64,000 nucleotides of DNA from Meconema thalassinum (Eukaryota > Arthropoda > Insecta > Orthoptera > Tettigoniidae): assembly GCA_946902985.2 (NCBI GenBank), contig OX336388.2, positions 373,785,387 to 373,849,386 of the forward strand, in the 5' to 3' direction. Both the position numbers and the translations under genes were made by a program. The number at the start of each line of letters is the position of its first letter. The first letter of the stretch is position 1. A model generated the notes under the pieces. It was not told the DNA's origin. It searched no databases and worked only from the letters and a program-made list of their open reading frames with translations. This document shows positions 54,340-64,000 of the stretch, in pieces.

Positions 54340-54897
54340 ATGGACAAGTTTATTGTTACAAATCCTATGGCGGAAATGGGTACCCAATGCCCAGAAGGAA
54401 GGACAACCCTACTGCACCCACACACGGAGGCACCGCCAGGGGCTCTAGAGATACACCTCCCATGCAATTGCCAACTCGTAGAGGGCGACATCATCCTGAT
54501 ACCCCAGGCGTTTCCGTGTGACGCCAAAATGGTTAAGGAATTAGCCATTACACACACACTGCCGGCAGCATGGACTAAACAAATACAATTGCAACTACAC
54601 GACTTCGAACCCTTACAGACAAAGCCGTTATGGTACGACAACATAACGGCCATACTCAATTCCAACTGGTCATCAGTCATTCCGACATTCAATGTAACAG
54701 AAACACCTTTTAGACATCACAAACAGCCCCTACAAATACCAGGACTTCACCAATCCTGGTATGACCTAGATACCACGACAACTTCCACTATGGCATGGAA
54801 CGCCGGAATGACCGTGGTAATTATTTACATGTTAGCCAGACAGATGGCAATGGCTAGAGACATCCGGCGGTTACACGCACATAGGGCAAATACATGA
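54340..54897 (+). CDS. Env-like membrane protein, C-terminal part
   Basis: 185 codons from an ATG at 54340, overlapping the tail of the alternative gag frame. Env proteins of LTR elements sit in the envelope and mediate entry. Seen here: a Cys cluster (LPCNCQLVEGDIIL and a later FPCD), three N-glycosylation sequons (NIT, NWS, NVT), then one hydrophobic segment (about residues 153-171, GMTVVIIYMLA) followed by a basic tail (RQMAMARDIRRLHAHR). This layout fits the membrane-proximal end of an Env ectodomain, a transmembrane helix and a short cytoplasmic tail. No signal peptide, receptor-binding part or fusion peptide is present, so most of env is missing with pol. The call rests on layout and position; no database match was made. 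The stop is TGA at 54895-54897. Confidence 0.6.
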   Translation: MDKFIVTNPMAEMGTQCPEGRTTLLHPHTEAPPGALEIHLPCNCQLVEGDIILIPQAFPCDAKMVKELAITHTLPAAWTKQIQLQLHDFEPLQTKPLWYDNITAILNSNWSSVIPTFNVTETPFRHHKQPLQIPGLHQSWYDLDTTTTSTMAWNAGMTVVIIYMLARQMAMARDIRRLHAHRANT

Positions 54898-55315
54898 AAC
54901 AAAACCACTAAGCCGGACACAAGCCATTAAGCAACCTTTACCGCCGGTTCAAAGGGCAATTTTGCCAGAACGAAGGCGAACACCGGTATTAGTCCCTCAG
55001 GATGCACGACACACGCACGCACATCTTGACCAGGCATTACCACACAGTACACGGGGAGTAGGAAAAGTGTTATTACCCATCCCACAAAACCACGCAGTCA
55101 AATATATACACACTCCCGTAAAATCTGCTAGGGCAGCGTCAAGCACAATTAGGCCCTCGAATACAGGCACATTCAAACCTATAGACACGCGCTACGGTGG
55201 AAGTAGGCCAAAGCTCACTTTGCTAGAAATTCCGCCGGAAAGTAGCAAAGGAACACCCCAGTGGATTTCAGACGCCTATAATCTAATAACAGGGCAAAAC
55301 CCTTCACCTTTCTGA
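54893..55315 (+). CDS. Downstream frame overlapping the env-like stop
   Basis: Open in the +1 frame through the env-like stop to 55315 (about 140 codons, no ATG at its start). Visible features: basic residues, QPLPPVQRAILPERRRTPVL and KPIDTRYGGSRPKLTLLEIP, ending ISDAYNLITGQNPSPF. It could be the original cytoplasmic tail of Env after a frameshift, or an accessory frame. I do not recognise it. Confidence 0.35.
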   Translation, partial: HETKPLSRTQAIKQPLPPVQRAILPERRRTPVLVPQDARHTHAHLDQALPHSTRGVGKVLLPIPQNHAVKYIHTPVKSARAASSTIRPSNTGTFKPIDTRYGGSRPKLTLLEIPPESSKGTPQWISDAYNLITGQNPSPF

Positions 55316-58300
55316 GCACTGAAGCTCGAAAGAGGATAACGACTTCCACCAGGGCCACAGAAATAAACTAACATCGCTAACACCAACATTATAGGCCACA
55401 TAAGTTCTTTTACACGAGGGCGATAAGAAAATAGTCCAACAAGTACATAATAAACATAAAATTGCATATTTTTCTTTCTTATTTTATGTATATACAGTGC
55501 AACATAGCCAAATTAGAAGGAACAATTCTAAATCCTTCTTGTTTTTTTTCGGAACCATGGCATTTTTTCTCTCAGGCCATCAATGGTTATTGGGCGAAGT
55601 GGTTAACGCCATAACGTAAAGTCTCTAATATGCTAAGCCAAGTGGAAGCCAAGCAGGCTTCAGGCCGAAAAAGAGATATTTTGAACACAACTTAAGCATA
55701 AAATCACAGCATGAAGCTTAAGTGAGTCTTTCTAAGTAGAAATGACTAAACGTTCTATGTTATGGTTCCACAGTTGATAGATTCTCTTGTTGCGGGCGAA
55801 AGCCGTAAGCATGGCAAGAATTAAGAATCTCAAACTAATTTCAAAAATTTAGGGAGGTGTGCTTTGACCAACTGAAAAGCCCAATTGCACACCGGGACGA
55901 GACACTGTCATTTTGTTGAGTTACAATTACTTTGATGGGCAGGTTTGACTCCCACAGTGCACTGGCTTTGCTCGGGACGTGGATACAAGTGTATCAATTA
56001 CGTCTTGCAATGGCCTTCCTAATGTGTACTAGACAGTGCCGGTAGATTCCCCTGAGACGTAACCAGATTACGGTAGTACTCACGTTACCAAAATGGTAAA
56101 TACTACACTCAGGTCCCAAGCACCATTTTTTTTAACATTTTTTATAGTGTTCACGACATAATTTTTAGAGACTATCGCCACCTGCTATTATTTTCTTTCA
56201 CAGTACTCTCTTAATCCAGAGCGGGGCATAGCTCATTTTTTTAATGACGCAGGCATTAGGCCCGATGAAAGAAAGGCGGCCAAGTTAAACATATATATAT
56301 ATTTAATACATAGGTACACGTAAAGGCGGAAACACTGCCAAAAGGAAAGGAAGTAATCCCACGGGCAGGCGTGAAAAGAGGGCCAAGAAATAGCCCACTG
56401 ACCGCACCGGGATACGATCCTAACACTCCACACAACTGTCCCGGAGACACGCGGGCATAATGACATTTCGTACCATTGTAGGGACATAATCGAACCACGG
56501 CACAGTAACACAAAATCTGGGGACACAAATGTAGCCAATGGAAGGTTCTTCTACAGTACGGCCAATGCATATGAGATTTACGAAGTGAAATGCCATGGCC
56601 TGTGGTTTGGATTCCAAGTAAAACGGAAATCCCGTGGCTCATGATCTCCAGATACGGTCACGTTAAACCACAAGTTCCCCTCTTTTCTTTTACAATGCGA
56701 AAAGCACTAATCACAGTTACAGAGAGTAAGCCGATTAAAAACACATGTGCCGGACACACAGCGTTATCAAGACAAGTAACAAGCGAGCGCGCAAGACATT
56801 GTAATCCGATACCACCATACTCAGCAGTAACGCAGGCCTCAGTGATAACCTGCAAGCTTACAGACAACAGCTCTCGGAGCAGAACGCACGGCATCATTCA
56901 AGCCAAGTTCAGAACCCCGCAAAATCCCCAAATTACACTACGAGGGGAAATCAAAAACATACAAACTCTACACAGGTATGCATGCTTTCATTTGCGCATT
57001 GCGCATCCACGGGAACGTGCCATAATATATGCGGCACGGAAATGATCACACCAAATCTTTACAGACAACCGGATTCGAACCCACGACCACACACCACACT
57101 CGTACCAAAAACTAACTATCCAATGGTATTTTTGGTACACGGAACACAAGCAAAAACCACACTGGGGAAGCCCCAAGCCCTGAAACACAACGCAAACATA
57201 AAACACAGAAATGACATAAGGTCACGGGTCTGAGTTCCAGTAAAAATTTAGACACAAGGGAAAGCAGTTATCCAGACTTCCAACCACACCGAAATTGGCC
57301 CATACAAGTGCATGAACAGGGAATACTACATTTCCTCCCACCACAAGCCAGACATATAATTTCGAATTACACCAGACATAGCGAATACATTTCCCAGACG
57401 CAGGTAGGAAAATTTCGCAAGACACAAGTCTTAGGAAACAATGGCCACACAACGTCATTACCTAACTAGGACGAATTGCTACATTAGTCCGCTAGGAATC
57501 TAAAAACAACGACCACACTTGCACACGTGCAGAAAAGCACATACCAGCGGATGACAAACAATAACGTCCCAGCCTGACATTACACATGCCCACTGCTGAC
57601 TTACAAACTATTTACACTGCAATACTGCGATGACTAGACGCTATTGCGTAGCACCAGTGACCGTGAAATTACAAACACATAACAATTATAACACCATACA
57701 TTTTTTTTCCACACTGCAAAAACATTTGGCAATGGACAAGACGTGACACAGCGGAACTTACCTTGGGCCTATAAGGGCACGTACGCAAAGACGTTGACAG
57801 GCCACGGGCGCTTCCCGCCCATACACAATATACACAGTAGGACTTAGCCTTATAACAGGCCAATCGTCCGCGTGGTGTAGCGGAACATAGTCACACACAC
57901 ACACGCGCTCACCAATTAGGAGCGAACATAGGGACTTTGAGGAAACAGGACCTCCCCTTAATAACTTCTTTTCGCGATTCTATTCCCGAAATAAATCATT
58001 ACAGATGACTAGCACATGACCAGTCGCACTACGACCACTGGCCACATCTACACTACAAATGGCAGACCTGATTAGGTCATGCAGCTCTACTATCCCAAAG
58101 CGCGGATAGAAAGCCAACATGGACCAAGGGAGGATGACAGGAGAACAGGCTACCAGCGTACCACCTTACTCCCTTCCCATAACCTTCTCACGCCCAACAT
58201 AAACAACGCAGACACATGTACACGACCAAAAAACAGCTACACTACATTACAAAGTACACACAAGGGGTTGATGGACTTCATGCGTCTAAAGAGCAGGCAT

Positions 58301-59399
58301 GCTACGCCTTGCGCCACGATGCTACCGCCTGAGTATTAGGGGCGGGTCAGCAAACATTAAAGAAGCATAATGCGCCTCTCCAAATGAGAGAGGAGGCCAT
58401 AGATATATATTAACCATTCTTTAGTACTTAAACACTCCCGCATGACAGGAATATATTGGTATTATGCCCCACCCTACACCTATCCGTACATGAAGGCAGA
58501 CACTTTATATCCAGACACATGCATGAGTATCCCATCCATTTACCAGGGATTTTGATATCAAACCTGCATGAAATTTTCGTATCTTTGCAATCCCCGGGAA
58601 TTACCTCCCCACTCCACTCACTATAGGAACATCCCAGTGGCATCAGCGGCTCCAGGCCACCACTAACGTGGAACCCAAAGGTGCGCAACCCCTTCCTACC
58701 ATACTTTAAGCCCTCTCAACAAATAACTACCCCCAGATCCTAATAACAGGGTACCTGACATTACAGACCCTACTAACACCTCCATTAAGGTAAAGAAAGC
58801 ATTATTGCTGGAAAGCTGACGTAGCGATGGTAGACCAGAAGTAGCCTATGTACTTAGAAGATCTACAACCCCGCAACACTGGAAATATTTTACATTTTAC
58901 ACAGAGATTAAACCATTTACACAGGTTACGCTACATTTTTTTTATACAAAGGAATCTGATACGATCTGATGGATGACAACGGTGTAAGCCGAAGGTCAGA
59001 GAGACCACACCGGAGCAGAGCTGGGGAAGGCGATGTGGACCCTTACCCCAGTTGGCTCGACAGCGCGGCGACCTCACTTAACTGACGACTAGACCAAACA
59101 GACGAACTACGTAAGGTCAAAGCATTCGGGACCGGACACGGGCAAACATCGAGATCTAGGGGTGCATATTAGCCCATCCCCCTTGTCGGAGAAGGTTACA
59201 CCCACTATGTGTCCCGGTCATCGGAGCCGAGATCTGCAGGGATGACTTTCTGGGGACGGTGGGAGAAATAGCTCACTCCGCGCCGGACTCGGGAATTGTC
59301 CCTAGAGACGACCCCATTATGACTAGACTCCTAGTTAGAATTAGATAAGTACGGCTTCCATAGCGGGAAGCAAAACTCCTATGCGTTGGAGTGGAAGAT
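55316..59399. other. Non-coding interior of LTR element 1, left part
   Basis: About 4 kb of A/C-rich sequence with short ORFs on both strands and no recognisable retroelement motif. It contains a SINE-H fragment (56572-56668) and tRNA-like shreds (GGATTCGAACCCACGACC at about 57067). The pol genes expected here are absent. Confidence 0.65.
56572..56668 (+). repeat. SINE-H fragment inside LTR element 1
   Basis: AGTGAAATGCCATGGCCTGT, GGTTTGGATTCCAAGTAAAA, TCCCGTGGCTCATGATCTCC and ACGGTCACGTTAAA match, with substitutions, the 3' half of SINE-H (16045-16228). It is old relative to the LTRs, so the parent element carried it before this insertion. Confidence 0.68.
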
Positions 59400-59407
59400 A
59401 ACTGCGA

Positions 59408-59575
59408 AATACATATTACTGCGGCCCATAGAGGCAAATTCATATATCAATGCGAAAAGCATACTACGGCGGCCCATAGAGGCAAAATCATATATCAATG
59501 CGAAAAGCATACTACGGCGGCCCATAGAGGCAAATATTACTGCGAAAAGCAGACCGCGACGGCCGATAAAGGCGA
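59408..59575. repeat. 48-bp minisatellite in LTR element 1
   Basis: About four units of CGGCGGCCCATAGAGGCAAA followed by ATATCAATGCGAAAAGCATA. In one plus frame it encodes HTTAAHRGKIIYQCEK repeats; the unit length keeps the frame. A 113-codon ORF (59391-59732) spans it. It may be just a tandem duplication. Confidence 0.85.
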
Positions 59576-60333
59576 AGACAATATTATGCCATTGGACCAC
59601 ACTGTCCAATGCCCACATAAATGGCGACGCATCGGGCAACCAGAGGGCATTAAGAGAGGGGCATTGCGCGCCCCTCACAGGAGCCAAGTGGGCGGCTCAA
59701 CTACGATAAATCGGAACAGCAAACGGTCATGAACAAGGAAGTTACAGCGGGCGAAACGGTTAGCTTAGTGGCACCGTAAGCCGCCTGCGAATAGATTAGT
59801 ACTAGTAATAGACGTCGACACCTAGAATTAAGGGGACGGAATCCAGCGACCCTAGAGACAACCGGTGTTTCTGGGGCTCGTGCGGGTGGTGTCCTGGGGA
59901 TTTAATTGCCCCAGGCGATCGTCCTGGTCCAAATTTAGCTGTAAGACGGTTGCATTTGACACGCAACCTAGATTTAAGCAAATTTACTGAACGCTGTTGC
60001 AATGTTAGCACAGCATCTTTCGGCAATAGATTAAGGCAACCCTCTCGGTTTAGATATGCAATTTTTATATATATATACCATAAGTAGTGTAAGATAACGC
60101 CGGTCGGCGCCTGATAGCCCAGAAACCCGGCATCAGGGTAAGTCCGACGACTCATGATAAGGCATGACAATTCGTTGTAAGGTAACATAAACCTACATTT
60201 AAGGCAATTTTTTCTATATATAAAGATCACAATAGAATATCTCGGCACTCGGTGACTAAAAATCCGTTACCGAGGTAAGCCCGACCATACTAGGATAAAC
60301 TAGGTTAAAATAGGCTAACCTAGGTTAAGTTAG

Positions 60334-60381
60334 ACTTCGGTGGCGCTACACTTAGTTTCCAAACTAAGCGCTACCGAAGAA
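60334..60381. other. Long imperfect hairpin in LTR element 1
   Basis: CTTCGGTGGCG...CTTAGTTT pairs with AAACTAAGCGCTACCGAAG: an 8-bp and an 11-bp stem (one G-U type pair) with a 5-nt bulge and a 2-nt loop. A GGTTA/TAGG-rich segment lies just upstream (60290-60330). Function unknown; a packaging or export signal is possible. Confidence 0.7.
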
Positions 60382-61559
60382 GGTCATATATATACCGGTA
60401 ATGAATCATAATGTATTGCACTGTAATATTCATAATTAACCCACTTTTACCCACACAGGAAGACCACGGAGATAAGAAGAGATAAACATCTTTATATGGA
60501 TGCATTTTTGTTTTGTTTTGAATTACAGGTAACCAAGAACGTGAATATGTCTGTGGTAGATATATTACCAAAATACACATATATGTCACACACAATTACA
60601 CTCCTTATCAGTTTTAGTTGCACCCTTAAAGGTGACAACGCCAGCGGTCAGCGGTGGACAGCATACGTGGGATGATGACCATCGCTGAACGCAAAAACAT
60701 TTAAGAATACGCAAATGAAGCGTTACTTCAGGCTCAAAGGGCGACACAGAGTTTGTAAGTGCCGGACCTTCGACCCTAAGGTGGGATTCCGACCCACGAC
60801 GGAAAACCACGAGGTTATGTGATAGGTACAGGGAGAGGATAGTGGACTAGCCACTAAACCTCACCAGGAACGGCCGATTAGAGAACGGTCGGCGAGGCAT
60901 AATAGTGCGGTGCGCGCCAAGTATAAGAGGTATGCAGTAACTGGCCAGGTAACGGAGCTCTATAAGGTTTTTTTATATATATATATGATAAGGATAATTA
61001 TAAAGTGTAAATTATTTTGTATTTTCTCGCCATGTCATACAATTGCAAGGGTCCACAAGAGTGGCAAGATTACTTATACGTACAGGGTACCCACATGGCA
61101 ACCATTTTTTTTTTATGTTCATCTTCATTACATGTTTACTATGTTCAATTATAACTTGTCAGGGATTTTACAAATGTAAGGGTTACTATTATTATTATTA
61201 TCGGGTCATATCTGTTACCATTATCAAGACCACCAATGTACATAATGTTTATGATTTGTTTTCTTTCATTTTTCCTTCTTCTAACTTCCCCATTTGTCAG
61301 GGTGTTCCGTTTTTTTCCCAAACAAATAAATACTTTGAATATATCCCTTAAATTATACCTTGGAACACCCATTTTTTTCTATTCTCTCCTATCTTTCTAT
61401 TTGCAGGGAGCATTTTTTCCCCAAGGTAAAGCCAGACGACACAATTCCGCGTCTAGCTGGGTTTTTCCTCCCTGCACAACTATGTAACGAATCACCATCA
61501 AAAACCATGTTTTTTTTTTTGAAGCTAGCAATATGCCAGCAATAGCAAGGGCATTTTTT

Positions 61560-61680
61560 TTTACATGTCAAATTTCTTGTGATGTCAAATTTTTCTCAAA
61601 TGTCAATTTTTTTTCCCAATGTCAATTTTTCTCGATGTCAAATTTTTTTGCAATGTCAATTTTTTTTTTGTTTTGTTAAT
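61560..61680. repeat. Short tandem repeat before the 3' LTR
   Basis: Repeated ATGTCAA(A)TTTTT(T) units of about 16-22 bp (61565, 61580, 61598, 61619, 61636, 61653), T-rich. It is the most regular part of a T-rich stretch spanning 61290-61680. Confidence 0.8.
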
Positions 61681-61871
61681 TTCCATTTTCACAATGCCAA
61701 TATCAGTGTATACATATATCTGTACATCCCATAACCCTCCCCTCTGAACACGGGCTGACCTCACACCCACACTTCGATACGACACCACCAGGAGATACGA
61801 GGGGGTTTCAAGAACCACTACGCCAACATCCCAACCTCCAGTTCCGTTCCCGTTCGCGAGGACGCGAACAA

Positions 61872-62324
61872 ATGAAGGAAGACGCTTGTACAGCCTCCCA
61901 GGGGTATGCACCCCTTGGAGACCATCCCCCCGGCATCTGGATAAATCCCCTAAATGGCAACCCTTGGAAAGCCGGGACAACATCCATCAATACTGTAAGG
62001 ACAGCTTGCTACTCCATAAAGCAGCTCAATCCTTGCACAATCATTACACACAGCAACATATTATTAACTGGGGCAGCATGCCATCACAATGCTGACAGCA
62101 GGGCGCCAAAAGGTATAAGAAGGCGTCTTAATGAGGTCAAAGGATCTCTCCATTATCAGTGCTTCAACGATACGGCCGAAGGCTACGCCGGTGTCACCAG
62201 AGGTAAGTCAGTCGTGTTCAGAGTTCCTACTTTTGTAACCTCTAACCCACAACTTGTACTTTACATTGTGAACATAAACTACATTCCCCACAAGGGACTC
62301 ATACTCAGAATTACAGACCAATAA
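61872..62324 (+). CDS. Frame embedded in the 3' LTR
   Basis: 150 codons from an ATG 15 nt before the 3' LTR to a TAA that overlaps the AATAAA signal. The part within the LTR is equally open in the 5' LTR, where no upstream ATG supplies a start. It shows no domain I know; it ends YIVNINYIPHKGLILRITDQ. LTR-encoded proteins exist in some retroviruses, but here chance openness in a young sequence is as likely. Confidence 0.25.
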   Translation: MKEDACTASQGYAPLGDHPPGIWINPLNGNPWKAGTTSINTVRTACYSIKQLNPCTIITHSNILLTGAACHHNADSRAPKGIRRRLNEVKGSLHYQCFNDTAEGYAGVTRGKSVVFRVPTFVTSNPQLVLYIVNINYIPHKGLILRITDQ

Positions 62325-62749
62325 ACACTTGGTCCACACTCTACACTAGCATTACTGTTTATACGCCTCTTTACATCCAAACGCCCTTCCTTATTCCCGT
62401 CACAGTCAGACGTGACATACGGTAGCTTAATAGCGCTAACTCAGACATCATTGTATTTCTCGTGGCGGCCAGGCTACTAAGAGGAGCGCGTGCCACACCG
62501 CTGACACGAGTAAAGTGATTATATAATAAGCAGCCGGCTGGGCATCCAGCACGTTGACCCGCGTACTAAAACTACATCCCCTAAATTACAGCCTTTATAG
62601 GAACGCCCCCTAGTTCCTAACACACCACAACACTCTACACTGGTCAGCTTACCCTGCCAAGGGAAGCTACCCTTTTTTAGGCACCACCTTATAAATTAAT
62701 ACAATAACTCTTCCTTTTAGATCCACCCCCAAATAAGGGATCTAAAACA
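61887..62749 (+). repeat. 3' LTR of element 1
   Basis: 863 bp, TGTACAGCC...CTAAAACA. Preceded by AATGAAGGAAGACGCT, a weak purine-rich tract. Followed by the duplicated GCAG and then SINE-A. Confidence 0.96.
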
Positions 62750-62753
62750 GCAG

Positions 62754-63662
62754 CATCAGTGGCGTAGTTGGAGCATGCTAAGCTTCGATGCCCAAGATCA
62801 CGGGTTCAAACCTGGCGGAAGTCACCGGATTTTTTAAGAGCGTTAAGAATCCCTCAGTATGCCTTCTTTCGGAGGGGAAATAACGCCGCCGGTCCCATGT
62901 CATAGATTTATGGTATGAAAAAGAACCTTCCACTAACTACACTTGTGGCAGCTAAAATTTGTAGGTTAGTTTGATAACGCTATATTAGTTCCAACGTTCG
63001 CCGCCAGGTGCTGACTGCGATGGCATTTAGTAGCCACTTCCGCAGCTAGATATCGTGGATGGTAGCATTTTGTAGCAAAAGTAGGAACTACTTGAAATTG
63101 ATCCTGCAGTCCTTACCTGAATTATAGATAACACACACTAATACAGCCATCACTAGGGCCCGGATGTTGATAACATGTCATCTTTTTGAGCTGTCTAAAA
63201 CAATGCTGAAGTACATAGAAACTCCGGACGGGCCACCCCGTCTTCAAAATTAAGAAGCTAGTAGCTATGAACATAAAACCTTTTGTTAAGTGCTAGAGAT
63301 CTATTTTGATTGACTTTTCAGTTTGAGCTTCAGATGTCATTTTTGAAATATTGGGGAGTTTATTATTTTAAGATTATTTTCTCCATTTTACAGTGCATTT
63401 TTCGAATTTTTGAAATATTGGTGAGTTTATTATTATAAGATCATTTTCTACATTTTATAGTGCATTTTTCGATTTTCAGGTCATTTATTACAGGCATTTT
63501 TGGCAATTTTAAATACATTTTTTAAACTTTCTTACGGCATCAACATCCGGGCCCTAGTCATCACAACTACACCGGTTATCAGACAGATTCTACACACACC
63601 CAAAGTGCATGGGGTTACATGACCGCTTTGTCGCAGCCCCTAAACTGAGGAACCAACCATCC
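62754..63662 (+). mobile_element. SINE-A copy 6, split by a MITE
   Basis: The head starts CATCAGTGGCGTAGTTGGAG, then AGATCACGGGTTCAAACCTG and the full body. It is interrupted after GCCATCAC at 63153, resumes at GTCATCAC (63557) and ends CTAAACTGAGGAACCAACCA. Without the insert it is about 500 bp. Confidence 0.92.
63154..63556. mobile_element. hAT-type MITE inside SINE-A copy 6
   Basis: 403 bp with perfect 18-bp inverted ends TAGGGCCCGGATGTTGAT. Flanks are GCCATCAC (63146-63153) and GTCATCAC (63557-63564), an 8-bp duplication with one mismatch. The 8-bp length fits hAT. The interior is AT-rich with a local repeat (TTTTTGAAATATTGGGGAGT and TTTTTGAAATATTGGTGAGT). No ORF. Confidence 0.94.
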
Positions 63663-64000
63663 AACATCAGTTTTAGTGTGTTTCGAAAAGTTTTCACTAA
63701 TCGTCAGATGAGCTAAAATATTAACCACATCTGGTGACATTTCATGAGATCTGGCAACATTGCTGCACAGTCCCTAGCATTATGTGAAACCAATACTGGT
63801 CGGTAGCTAGCTTGGGGAACAAAAGACTGGGCTGAATAGCGCGCGAGGGCATTGGCAGCCCTATTTGTTTAATAAACGTTCTGTCCCCTCGTGATAAGGC
63901 TCCATGGTTGCTGCAATAGCGACTCGCCCAGCGCTAATTCAAAATTGCCTGCCTGGCCACAGAAAGGTCATATTTTAATATCTGAACATGAAATCGAACG
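63663..64000. other. No recognised feature
   Basis: About 340 bp to the window end without ORFs or known repeats. Confidence 0.5.

Larger units (their letters stand above)
51304..62749 (+). mobile_element. LTR retroelement 1: young, gag plus env-like, no pol (11.4 kb)
   Basis: LTRs at 51304-52167 and 61887-62749, target duplication GCAG at 51300-51303 and 62750-62753. Order: 5' LTR, leader, gag (52320-54293), env-like ORF (54340-54897), a further frame (to 55315), about 6.5 kb without coding capacity, 3' LTR. No protease, RT, RNase H or integrase motif was found in any frame. The gag domain and env-like ORF point to a Ty3/gypsy-related (Metaviridae-type) parent, which is inference. The element must have moved with enzymes supplied by another copy. 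Confidence 0.9.

Noticed and set aside
52484..54387. Several antisense ORFs across gag and its repeats
   Set aside because: They mirror the coding strand and the 66-bp repeat; low-complexity Cys/Gly/Val content, no domain.
57060..57100. tRNA-like GGATTCGAACCC in the LTR element
   Set aside because: Only a B-box-like string; no A box at the right distance.
60280..60330. Telomere-like TAGG/CCTAA sequence
   Set aside because: The motifs are scattered and in both orientations, not a TTAGG tandem array.
1..64000. CRISPR arrays, operons, riboswitches, bacterial insertion sequences
   Set aside because: The repeat types, SINEs and LINEs are eukaryotic; the tandem arrays lack repeat-spacer structure.

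Overview
The window looks like intergenic or intronic DNA from a large, repeat-rich arthropod genome. An insect is most likely, but that is inference: the content is animal-type SINEs with tRNA-like heads, an RTE-like LINE, Tc1/mariner, pogo, hAT and Helitron elements, and LTR retroelements. There is no operon, no convincing host exon and no intact tRNA or rRNA gene. Almost every long open frame belongs to a transposable element or to a simple repeat.

Layout. 1-17 kb is a mosaic of SINEs, foldback elements, a Tc1/mariner remnant, two copies of a short Helitron-like repeat, a 253-bp tandem array set into a LINE fragment, a hAT element carrying a pogo/Tigger-type element, and about 1.5 kb of AAAG microsatellite. 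17.2-20.8 kb is a near-complete RTE-like LINE on the minus strand with a 12-bp target duplication and one frameshift at the RT active site. 21-31 kb holds more SINEs, LINE 3' fragments, a minisatellite split by a Helitron, a foldback element inside a LINE, and a Helitron. 32.06-37.24 kb is a pol-less LTR-type element with a gag-like frame broken by one stop. 37.24-38.4 kb is a tandem array with about 146-bp spacing, each unit carrying an AANATGGCGGC-like motif. 38.4-50.9 kb is again SINEs, Helitrons, foldbacks and LINE pieces.

51.30-62.75 kb is a young LTR retroelement of 11.4 kb. Its LTRs of 864 and 863 bp differ at about four places, and a 4-bp GCAG target duplication flanks it. It has a gag gene, an env-like 3' ORF, no pol, and about 6.5 kb of interior without coding capacity. 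It landed beside a SINE that carries a 403-bp hAT-type MITE.

The parts do not form a pathway. They record successive insertions. Order can be read at several points: LINE into older LINE, foldback into LINE, mariner-type MITE into foldback, pogo into hAT, SINE into repeat J, MITE into SINE, Helitron into minisatellite. Family names here are my own labels (SINE-A, foldback K and so on) unless a superfamily is stated.
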